DNA from: Candidatus Brocadiia bacterium
Lineage (GTDB): Bacteria > Planctomycetota > PUPC01 > DSUN01
DNA length: 5,029 nucleotides
Reading direction: 5' to 3'
NCBI GenBank assembly: GCA_016782825.1
Contig: JADHXT010000288.1
Coordinates: 1 to 5,029, forward strand
The position numbers were made by a program, and so were the translations under genes. Below the pieces are notes generated by a model. The model was given only the letters and a program-made list of their open reading frames with translations, ran no database searches and was not told the origin of the DNA. Position 1 is the stretch's first letter; the number at the start of each line of letters is the position of its first letter. Positions 1-4,410 of this stretch are shown here, one piece after another.

Positions 1-42
1 GCGGTTATGGCCGTCCCGCAGAGCGGGCATGGCCATAACCGC
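1..42. repeat. Long perfect-armed hairpin at window edge
   Basis: Positions 1-12 (GCGGTTATGGCC) are the exact reverse complement of 31-42. Inside them 15-19 (CCCGC) pairs with 23-27 (GCGGG) around an AGA loop, with a small bulge at 28. The result is a near-continuous stem over 42 nt. There is no T-tract on either side, so an intrinsic terminator is not proven. It could be a dispersed palindromic repeat or the end of a gene unit to the left of the window. The arm orientation (GTTATGG first, CCATAAC last) is the reverse of an integron attC site. Confidence 0.6.
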
Positions 43-50
43 CTGGTCCA

Positions 51-115
51 TTAACCCGGTGGCCCGGAAGATTCGGGCCGGGGGAAGTGGCTCCCCGACG
101 AGGACTCGAACCTCG
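51..115 (-). repeat. Left inverted repeat carrying a tRNA (Asn-like) 3' end
   Basis: Read on the minus strand, 115-88 forms a perfect 5-bp T-stem (CGAGG/CCTCG) around loop TTCGAGT, then a 7-nt acceptor strand TCGGGGA, discriminator G and CCA. G discriminator with GCCA and a TCGGGGA-type acceptor fits bacterial tRNA-Asn (family knowledge, from memory). The remainder of a tRNA is absent: the minus-strand sequence upstream has no matching TCCCCGA 5' acceptor strand, no D-arm and no anticodon loop with a conserved T33, so this is a fragment. Beyond the CCA lies a G/C-rich hairpin (61-66 with 74-79). Positions 51-112 align without gaps, inverted, to 1618-1679 (52 of 62 identical by eye), with perfect blocks at 87-112 and 51-67. 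Confidence 0.75.
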
Positions 116-138
116 CCGCAAGCGCGACGCGGGGGCGC

Positions 139-167
139 TTGACTTTCGTTCCAGCGCGGAGTAGTCT
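139..167 (+). promoter_or_regulatory. Putative sigma-70-type promoter of the oxidoreductase gene
   Basis: TTGACT at 139-144 is followed, after 17 bp, by TAGTCT at 162-167. The -10 is weak against TATAAT but keeps the TA...CT shape of the other promoter-like sites in this window (TACCCT, TATCCT). The predicted start, near 174, gives a leader of about 60 nt. The leader contains a small perfect hairpin, GCGGGA-ACG-TCCCGC (184-198). Confidence 0.4.
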
Positions 168-236
168 GGCGCACGACGATGGCGCGGGAACGTCCCGCGG
201 CCCTGGCCTCCCCTGTGATTCATGGAGGAGCAGACG

Positions 237-1562
237 ATGAAGCACTGTCCGTCCCGTCGTGATTTCCTCAAGGAGTCGGCGCTCGGCGGAGCCGGGCTGG
301 TGGTCCTGGGCACCGGCGCGCTCGGGGCCGAGGCGCCCAGCAACAAGCTCAACATCGCCGTCGTCGGCGTCGGCGGACGCGGCGGGGCCGACATCAGCGG
401 CTGCGCCAGCGAGAACTTCGTGGCCCTCTGCGACGTCAACGCGAAGGCCCTCGCGAGCGGCAAGAAGCGCTTCCCCAACGCCAAGACCTACAGCGACTGG
501 CGGAAAATGTTCGACGACGCGAAGAACTTCGATGCCGTCATCTGCGCCTCGACCGATCACACCCACGCCCTCGTCAGCAACAACGCGCTGAAGCTCGGCA
601 AGCACGTCTACGTCGAGAAGCCCATCGGCCACTCCGTCCACGAGGCCGCGACCCTCCGCGAAACCTATCTGAAGGCCAACGGCAAGCTCGCCACACAGCA
701 GGGCACCCAGATTCACGCGGGGGGCAACTACCGCCGCGTCGTCGAGCTGGTCCAGGGCGGCGCCATCGGCGCCGTCAAGGAGTGCCACGTCTGGTGCAGC
801 CGCCGCGGCCCCAACCCCCAGCCGCCCGTCATCAAGCAGCCGATCCCGCCTCCCGAGTGGCTCAACTGGGACCTCTGGCTCGGCCCCGCGTCCGACCGGC
901 CCTATCACCCCTCCTACCACACAGGCGGCTGCATGGGCTGGGAGCAGTGGTGGGACTTCGGCAACGGCTGCATGGGCGACATGGGCAGCCACCTGATTGA
1001 CCTGGCCTACTGGGCGCTGAACCTCAAGTCCCCCGCCACGGCCGAGGCCGAGGGCGACCCGCCCTGCGGCGATCCCAAGACCAAGCACTCGTATCCCCAC
1101 TGGCTCAAGGTGTGCTGGGAGCACCCCGCCGTGGGCGACCGCCCGCCCGTGAAGCTCTTCTGGTGCGACGGCCCGCAGCGCCCGCCCTCGCCCGAGGGCC
1201 ACAACCTCAACAAGTGGGGCATCGGCCTCCTCTTCACCGGCGAGAAGGGCCAGATCGTCTGCGACTACCGCAAGCACATCCTCCTGCCCGAGGCACAGTT
1301 CAAGGACTTCAAGCCGCCCGCGCCGACCATCGCGCCCTCGCCCGGCCACTACAAGGAATGGCTCAACGGCTGCAAGACCGGCTCGCCCACGCTGTGCAAC
1401 TTCGACTACGCCGGCCTCTTGATCCAGAACAACCTCCTGGGCTGCGTGGCCTATCGCGTGGGCAAGAAGATCGAGTGGGACGCCGAGAACCTGAAGGCCA
1501 AGGGCTGCCCCGAGGCCGACCCGTTCATCAAGCGCCCCTATCGCGCCGGCTGGAGCCTCTAG
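237..1562 (+). CDS. Tat-exported Gfo/Idh/MocA family oxidoreductase
   Basis: Predicted NAD(P)-dependent sugar or polyol dehydrogenase-like protein of 441 residues, near the family's usual length. The N-terminus is a twin-arginine signal (S6-R7-R8-D9-F10-L11-K12, a Gly/Ala/Leu-rich stretch to about 30, likely cleavage after A31-E-A33), so it should act in the periplasm with cofactor bound before export. The Rossmann start is VVGVGGRGG (42-50). E127-K128-P129 is the conserved EKP motif. The C-terminal alpha/beta domain includes WDLWLGP (211-217) and GDMGSHLIDLAYWAL (247-261), whose H252 is at the usual catalytic-His position. The start at 237 is chosen because GGAGGAG (224-230) lies 6 nt upstream; the ATG at 222 overlaps that Shine-Dalgarno and has none of its own. 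Substrate cannot be told from sequence. Such Tat-borne members are very numerous in Planctomycetota and relatives. No operon partner is visible. Confidence 0.93.
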   Translation: MKHCPSRRDFLKESALGGAGLVVLGTGALGAEAPSNKLNIAVVGVGGRGGADISGCASENFVALCDVNAKALASGKKRFPNAKTYSDWRKMFDDAKNFDAVICASTDHTHALVSNNALKLGKHVYVEKPIGHSVHEAATLRETYLKANGKLATQQGTQIHAGGNYRRVVELVQGGAIGAVKECHVWCSRRGPNPQPPVIKQPIPPPEWLNWDLWLGPASDRPYHPSYHTGGCMGWEQWWDFGNGCMGDMGSHLIDLAYWALNLKSPATAEAEGDPPCGDPKTKHSYPHWLKVCWEHPAVGDRPPVKLFWCDGPQRPPSPEGHNLNKWGIGLLFTGEKGQIVCDYRKHILLPEAQFKDFKPPAPTIAPSPGHYKEWLNGCKTGSPTLCNFDYAGLLIQNNLLGCVAYRVGKKIEWDAENLKAKGCPEADPFIKRPYRAGWSL

Positions 1563-1568
1563 CCTGGA

Positions 1569-1593
1569 TTTCTCACCAGCCGCTGGTGAGGAA
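1569..1593 (+). terminator. Hairpin just after the oxidoreductase stop codon
   Basis: CTCACCAG (1572-1579) pairs perfectly with CTGGTGAG (1583-1590) around a CCG loop. One T-G and two T-A pairs extend the stem to 11 bp. It begins 6 nt after the stop, where a terminator would be expected, but no T-run follows. It may be a weak terminator or an mRNA 3' stabiliser. Confidence 0.45.
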
Positions 1594-1614
1594 CCCAGGA
1601 AGCGCCAAGCAACT

Positions 1615-1679
1615 GCCGGTTCGAGTCCTCGTCGGGGAGCCACGCTTTTTGGCCCGAACGCTCCGGGCCACCGGGTTAA
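1615..1679 (+). repeat. Right inverted repeat carrying a tRNA (Asn-like) 3' end
   Basis: Inverted partner of the copy at 51-115. The T-loop TTCGAGT (1620-1626), 3' T-stem strand CCTCG, acceptor strand TCGGGGA (1632-1638), G and CCA (1640-1642) are all intact. The 5' T-stem strand is GCCGG and no longer pairs fully, so it cannot belong to a working tRNA. TTTTT (1646-1650) and a hairpin GGCCCG/CGGGCC (1651-1656 with 1663-1668) follow, then CCACCGGGTTAA. Both repeats read outward from the oxidoreductase gene. Confidence 0.72.
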
Positions 1680-1681
1680 CA

Positions 1682-1715
1682 GGAGCCGTCCCGGCACACC
1701 ACCGGCGACGGCTCC
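1682..1715. repeat. Strong 13-bp hairpin in the intergenic region
   Basis: GGAGCCGTC (1682-1690) is the exact complement of GACGGCTCC (1707-1715). CCGG (1691-1694) pairs with CCGG (1702-1705) inside, with one bulged C at 1706 and a 7-nt loop. It sits directly beyond the right tRNA-end repeat. No T-tract follows, so its role is unknown. Confidence 0.5.
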
Positions 1716-1781
1716 CTCCATGCCCGCCCCACCGTCGGCCGGTGCGCCTTCCCCACCATGGCAGCCTCACCACACATTCTC

Positions 1782-1811
1782 TTGACACCCCCACGCCTCC
1801 CATGCTACCCT
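1782..1811 (+). promoter_or_regulatory. Promoter-like site 1 of the repeat cluster
   Basis: TTGACA (1782-1787), 18-bp spacer, TACCCT (1806-1811). No gene with a ribosome binding site follows. Instead a spacer leads to a copy of the TGTCCCCAGACT motif at 1859-1879. It looks like the first, most diverged member of the promoter-plus-motif arrangement seen again at 1934-2024 and 2269-2359. Confidence 0.4.
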
Positions 1812-1858
1812 GTCGTTAGTGAAAGCTTCATACTCAAGCACGTGGACATGGCGGTAAT

Positions 1859-1879
1859 GAAATAACATGTCCCCAGACT
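1859..1879 (+). repeat. GGGGACA-type motif, copy 1
   Basis: GAAATAACATG (1859-1869) continues into TCCCCAGACT, matching the motif copies at 2003, 2041 and 2389 from AAATAACATG onward. The upstream TTAA is changed to TGAA here. Confidence 0.7.
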
Positions 1880-1933
1880 GAAGGGCGAGCGACGAGCTCT
1901 CCACGCGCGCGTGTCGAAACCCAGCACAGGTGC

Positions 1934-2024
1934 GACTCTTGACTTCCACTCCCCCACGGCGTATCCTCTGCGCAGAGCGAAGAGGCAACCCCGGAGGGAA
2001 AGTTAAATAACATGTCCCCAGACT
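1934..2024 (+). repeat. 91-bp promoter-plus-motif module, copy 1
   Basis: Aligns without gaps to 2269-2359; about 72 of 91 positions are identical by eye. It contains TTGACT (1939-1944), a 17-bp spacer, TATCCT (1962-1967), a GGCAAC block, a GGAGGG block (1993-1998) and, at its 3' end, the motif TTAAATAACATG + TCCCCAGACT (2003-2024). The ATG inside the motif opens only a 10-codon reading frame, so no gene is called. Confidence 0.7.
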
Positions 2025-2066
2025 TTCACCGGAGGGGAAGTTAAATAACATGTCCCCAGACTTTCA
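1991..2066 (+). repeat. 38-bp tandem duplication containing the motif
   Basis: Positions 1991-2028 and 2029-2066 are adjacent copies differing at one base (GGGAAAG against GGGGAAG). Each holds CCGGAGGG, the full motif ending TGTCCCCAGACT (2003-2024 and 2041-2062) and TTCA. The near identity indicates a recent duplication, more recent than the spread of the 91-bp module. Confidence 0.85.
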
Positions 2067-2136
2067 CAGTGCGATGCCTCGACGATGATCACGGCCGCGC
2101 TGCTTGCGATGTTTGCCGAGATGAAGCCGTGAAGCT

Positions 2137-2164
2137 GCCGGTTCGCGTCGTCGTTCGGGAGCCA
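2137..2164 (+). repeat. Third, diverged tRNA 3'-end copy
   Basis: The sequence has the same geometry as 1615-1642: GCCGG, T-loop-like TTCGCGT, CGTCG, TTCGGGA, G, CCA. It shows four substitutions and no indels. The upstream CTGCCGG is also shared with the copy at 1615. The following CTTCCC resembles the downstream flank of the minus-strand copy near 82-87. It is a direct repeat of the right inverted repeat and is clearly not a functional tRNA. Confidence 0.6.
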
Positions 2165-2226
2165 CTTCCCTTCTTGCCCGCCCCCGGTCCTTTGATGCTG
2201 AGTCCTGGCTCAAGTCCTTGCGAACG

Positions 2227-2357
2227 TCTGGGGACACGATACTTAATTAGGGACACGGTGAGAGACATGACTCTTGACTTCCACGGCCCTACGGCGTACC
2301 CTGTGTTCAGAGCTGTGGGGCAACGCTGGAGGGAGAATTAAGTATCGTCTCCCCAGA
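2227..2357. mobile_element. 131-bp MITE-like unit with 22-bp terminal inverted repeats
   Basis: TCTGGGGACACG... (2227-2248) is the reverse complement of 2336-2357 with a single mismatch. The two arms are a sister version of the local motif (TTAAGTATCG in place of TTAAATAACA). The interior carries the second copy of the promoter-plus-motif module. There is no transposase and no clear target-site duplication at the edges. It may be a non-autonomous element, or simply two facing copies of a dispersed repeat. Confidence 0.5.
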
Positions 2358-2359
2358 CT
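2269..2359 (+). repeat. 91-bp promoter-plus-motif module, copy 2
   Basis: Gapless partner of 1934-2024. It has TTGACT (2274-2279), a 17-bp spacer and TACCCT (2297-2302), then GGCAAC, GGAGGGA and the sister motif TTAAGTATCG...CCCCAGACT (2338-2359). It is followed by a 10-bp tandem repeat CCAGACTGGA (2353-2362, 2363-2372) that overlaps the motif's end. No coding sequence follows. Confidence 0.7.
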
Positions 2360-2388
2360 GGACCAGACTGGAAGCACAAGGGCGATAA

Positions 2389-2410
2389 TTAAATAACATG
2401 TCCCCAGACT
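2389..2410 (+). repeat. GGGGACA-type motif, copy 4
   Basis: This is an exact 22-bp copy of the motif at 2003-2024 and 2041-2062. It lies 29 bp past the stop codon of the minus-strand activator gene, so that gene's mRNA would contain the complementary AGTCTGGGGACA... sequence in its 3' region. A further partial TCAGACTT follows. Confidence 0.85.
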
Positions 2411-2438
2411 TCAGACTTCGTGTCCAGTACAGGGAGGG

Positions 2439-3881
2439 TCAGGCGTCGTCGCGGGGCGTCTTGAAGTCCTCTTTGCGCAGGCCGTAGCGCCTCATCTTGC
2501 CGTAGAGGGATCGGGGCTCGATGCCGGCGCGGCGCGCCGTCTCGCCGACGCGCCCGCCGGTCTCGGCGAGCAGGCAGGCGAGGTAGGCGCGCTCGACGTG
2601 CGCCATCGCCTCGCTCCGCACGTCGCGCAGGGGCCGCTCGAGCCACGCACGCGGGAAGGGCTCCGCGCGCGCAGGCACGCCCGGCAGCTCTCCACAGGCC
2701 ATCGCCGACAGGCTGCTGATCGACTCGGGCAGGTCGCCGAGCCCGATCTCGCGGCCCGAGTACAGGAGCATGGCGCGCTCGATCACGTTGATCAACTCCC
2801 GCACGTTCCCCGGCCACTCATAGCGGCACAGGGCCTCGAGCGCGCTGTCCGACACGGCGGCGCCCATGCGGCCGAGGCGCGGGGCGAAGTAGTCGAGGTA
2901 GCTCTGGACCAGGGCCGGGATGTCCTCGCGCCGCTCCCGCAGCGGCGGGACGGTGAGGGTGAGGACGCTGAGGCGGTAGTAGAGGTCCATGCGGAACCGC
3001 CCGGCCTCGACGTCGCCGGGCAGGTCGCGGTTGGTCGCGGCGATGACGCGGACGTCGATGGTGATGGGCCGCTCGCCGCCGATGCGCTGGATCTCGTGCT
3101 CCTGGAGCGCGTGGAGGAGCTTGACCTGGAGGTGGTGGGGCGTCTCGCCGATCTCGTCGAGGAACACGGTGCCGCGGTGGGCGAGCTCGAACAGGCCGCG
3201 GCGGGTGCGGGTGGCGCCCGTGAAGGACCCTTCCTCGTGGCCGAACAGCTCGCTCTCGAGCAGCGTCTCGGGCAGGGCGCCGCAGTTGACGGTGACGAAG
3301 GGCTCGTGTCCCCGCAGCCCCTCGGCGTGGATGGCCCGGGCCAGCCGCTCCTTGCCGGCCCCGGTCTCGCCGAGGATCAGCAGCGAGGAGTCGGTGGGCA
3401 CGACGCGGCGGACGACGTTCATGAAGGCCCGCATGGCCGGGCTGGCGGACACGAAGTCGGTGAGGCGGGGCCGCGCCAGGGGCCGGCCCCGGCTCAGGCG
3501 CTCCTCGGCCGCGGCGCGGCGCTTGTCGAGGATCGTCGAGAGGACGGCCCAGAGCATCTCATCGGACAGCCGCGGGTTGAGCACCGCCTCGCAGCCGGCG
3601 GCCAGCAGCTCGGCGCGGTCCTCCGGCTCCTCGGTGGCCAAGAGCACGACCACCACCGGCGCGTCGGGCAGTTGGCGGAGCGCGCGCACGCTGTCGGCCG
3701 CGGGCCTCGGCACGAGCGAGCGGGCGATGAGGATCAGATCGCAGGGCTCGCGGCCCACCCGCTCCCACAGGATCCCCTTGCGCAGGAGAGGCTGGACAAC
3801 GATGTCCGCGTGGGCCAGGACCTCGAGGAGCCGCTTCTCGAGCTTCGTCTCGTTCACGCCGAGCAGAACGCGTTGGAGCAC
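2439..3881 (-). CDS. Sigma-54-dependent activator with degenerate receiver domain
   Basis: NtrC-class enhancer-binding protein of 480 residues. Residues 1-120 look like a response-regulator receiver, but the aspartate expected in the DLILI-x strand is A53, the KP loop reads N102-P103, and the N-terminal acidic pair is missing (GVNE, 8-11). The AAA+ domain (about 142-375) is intact: Walker A GETGAGKE (171-178), GSFTGA loop (218-223, a variant of GAFTGA), Walker B VFLDE (239-243), sensor I AATNRD, the FRMDLYYRL region (296-304) and WPGNVREL (356-363). A Fis-type helix-turn-helix ends the protein (about 427-470). It should remodel sigma-54 RNA polymerase at a -24/-12 promoter. GTG start: AAGGA (complement of 3891-3895) lies 9 nt upstream. 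Its divergent neighbour has a sigma-54 promoter, a likely target. Confidence 0.93.
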   Translation of the reverse strand: MLQRVLLGVNETKLEKRLLEVLAHADIVVQPLLRKGILWERVGREPCDLILIARSLVPRPAADSVRALRQLPDAPVVVVLLATEEPEDRAELLAAGCEAVLNPRLSDEMLWAVLSTILDKRRAAAEERLSRGRPLARPRLTDFVSASPAMRAFMNVVRRVVPTDSSLLILGETGAGKERLARAIHAEGLRGHEPFVTVNCGALPETLLESELFGHEEGSFTGATRTRRGLFELAHRGTVFLDEIGETPHHLQVKLLHALQEHEIQRIGGERPITIDVRVIAATNRDLPGDVEAGRFRMDLYYRLSVLTLTVPPLRERREDIPALVQSYLDYFAPRLGRMGAAVSDSALEALCRYEWPGNVRELINVIERAMLLYSGREIGLGDLPESISSLSAMACGELPGVPARAEPFPRAWLERPLRDVRSEAMAHVERAYLACLLAETGGRVGETARRAGIEPRSLYGKMRRYGLRKEDFKTPRDDA

Positions 3882-3890
3882 GGGAGATCG

Positions 3891-3895
3891 TCCTT
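3891..3895 (-). promoter_or_regulatory. Shine-Dalgarno supporting the GTG start
   Basis: On the minus strand AAGGA precedes the GTG at 3881-3879 by 9 nt. There is no in-frame ATG with a better site, so the GTG start is preferred. Confidence 0.6.
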
Positions 3896-3917
3896 ATGCC
3901 ATCAGGATGCCATCAGG
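3896..3917 (-). repeat. 11-bp tandem repeat in the activator leader
   Basis: ATGCCATCAGG occurs twice with no gap (3896-3906, 3907-3917). It lies between the predicted transcription start (about 3921) and the Shine-Dalgarno, so it fills most of the roughly 40-nt leader. It could be an operator pair or a slippage duplication. Confidence 0.7.
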
Positions 3918-3927
3918 CTGATCGGAT

Positions 3928-3956
3928 ATTCTACATCCCATAACATCGGAAGTCAA
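3928..3956 (-). promoter_or_regulatory. Sigma-70-type promoter of the activator gene
   Basis: On the minus strand TTGACT (3956-3951) is followed after exactly 17 bp by TAGAAT (3933-3928). This is the best housekeeping promoter in the window. The start should fall near 3921. The local sequence is unusually AT-rich for the window. The palindrome at 3961-3978 lies directly upstream of the -35, a position that would allow autoregulation. Confidence 0.65.
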
Positions 3957-3960
3957 TATT

Positions 3961-3978
3961 CCGTTTCCTGGGGAACGG
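3961..3978. promoter_or_regulatory. Palindromic candidate enhancer/operator (UAS)
   Basis: CCGTTTCC-TG-GGGAACGG is an 18-bp dyad whose arms pair at 7 of 8 positions plus one T-G. Its centre is about 130 bp upstream of the predicted sigma-54 start near 4100 and about 48 bp upstream of the activator's own predicted start. That spacing fits an enhancer for an NtrC-class protein, whose Fis-type helix-turn-helix binds dyads as a dimer. Binding is inferred from position and symmetry only. Confidence 0.45.
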
Positions 3979-4073
3979 CCGCGACCTGCCCCGCGTCCCC
4001 GCACCGATTCCGGCGCCGTAACCCCTTGGCGCAACACACTTAGAGCCACAGCGCGCCTGGACGGGACACTCTC

Positions 4074-4089
4074 TGGCATGACAGTTGCT
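4074..4089 (+). promoter_or_regulatory. Sigma-54 (-24/-12) promoter
   Basis: TGGCATG-ACAG-TTGCT matches the consensus TGGCACG-N4-TTGCT/A except for one base. The invariant GG (4075-4076) and GC (4087-4088) are separated by exactly 10 bp. The predicted start, near 4100, gives an 85-nt leader before the ATG at 4185. The nearest gene on the other side encodes a sigma-54 activator, which strengthens the call. Confidence 0.75.
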
Positions 4090-4184
4090 CTTCATTGATG
4101 CCAAACGAGGCGAGCGAGGCGGTCCCGCTCGCAGCCAATCTGGAACCCGGAACGGCAAGCTGGGCGTCGAGAGGAGGTGAGAGA

Positions 4185-4310
4185 ATGACGTGCGGCAAGA
4201 GAAAGCCCTGCGGACCCGGCAAGCCAAAGCCAAAGCCCAAGCCCAAGCCCAAGGCAAAGCCGAGGCCGGCGATGCCGGAGGCTGAAGGCGCAGAGTTGCC
4301 CAAGCGGTAA
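4185..4310 (+). CDS. 41-residue Lys-Pro-repeat microprotein
   Basis: Unrecognised small basic protein. The start at 4185 is set by AGGAGGTGA (4172-4180), a full match to the 16S anti-Shine-Dalgarno, well spaced before the ATG. Residues 1-12 hold two cysteines (C3, C9) in a Gly/Lys/Arg/Pro context. Residues 13-26 are a (KP)n run with one KA, encoded by seven AAGCCN-type hexamers (4221-4262). The tail (27-41) is mixed, with E32, E34 and E37. Net charge is about +10. It has no hydrophobic segment, so it should be cytosolic, or secreted by an unknown route. A KP tract is likely extended and could bind nucleic acid, polyphosphate or an acidic partner, such as the acidic protein encoded 100 bp downstream (inference). 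It lies directly behind the sigma-54 promoter. Hexamer slippage could vary the repeat count. Confidence 0.7.
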   Translation: MTCGKRKPCGPGKPKPKPKPKPKAKPRPAMPEAEGAELPKR

Positions 4311-4337
4311 CGGCCGCTCGCCGGGCATCCATCCCCA

Positions 4338-4358
4338 GCCGGCGCTCCGGCCGCCGGC
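4338..4358 (+). terminator. GC hairpin between the two small genes
   Basis: GCCGGCG (4338-4344) pairs with CGCCGGC (4352-4358) around a 7-nt loop. It lies 27 nt past the microprotein stop and lacks a T-tract. It may attenuate read-through to the secreted-protein gene or protect the upstream mRNA. Confidence 0.35.
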
Positions 4359-4410
4359 ACCACCCATCGCGCGGCCCTCGCCACGGCGAGGCGCGCCAGG
4401 AGACCAGTCG

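Larger units (their letters stand above)
1563..2438. other. Gene-free repeat-rich intergenic region
   Basis: About 875 bp separate the two long genes. Open frames here are short, have no convincing ribosome binding site, and read straight through the repeats; for example LPVRV-type peptides are translations of tRNA-end copies. Stretches not assigned to a repeat (1716-1780, 1880-1933, 2068-2136, 2165-2226) show no feature I can name. Minus-strand transcription from the activator gene would run into this region, and no intrinsic terminator for that gene is visible. Confidence 0.75.

Noticed and set aside
1..42. Integron attC site
   Set aside because: The arm ends are in the wrong order for the attC core sites, and there is no integrase or cassette array.
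88..170. Complete tRNA gene on the minus strand
   Set aside because: T-arm, acceptor 3' strand and CCA are perfect, but the 5' acceptor strand, D-arm and a proper anticodon loop are missing.
51..1721. 556-residue antisense open frame across the oxidoreductase gene
   Set aside because: It is the mirror of a GC-rich coding sequence. It runs through both tRNA-end repeats, has Ala/Val/Gly/Leu-rich low-complexity content and no recognisable domain.
1991..2066. CRISPR array
   Set aside because: There are only two contiguous copies with no unique spacers and no cas genes.
2012..2100. Small proteins starting MSPDF at the motif ATGs
   Set aside because: The frames close after about 10-12 codons, the GGAGGG block is rather far upstream, and the same start recurs in every motif copy, so it is a property of the repeat.
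2068..2130. Tail of a decayed gene (frame ending MITAALLAMFAEMKP then stop)
   Set aside because: It has no upstream coding continuation, being cut off by the motif copy, and is too short to assign to a family.
2598..4043. 481-residue plus-strand open frame opposite the activator gene
   Set aside because: The minus strand encodes a complete AAA+ activator with all motifs. This frame is its antisense shadow and also crosses the activator's promoter.
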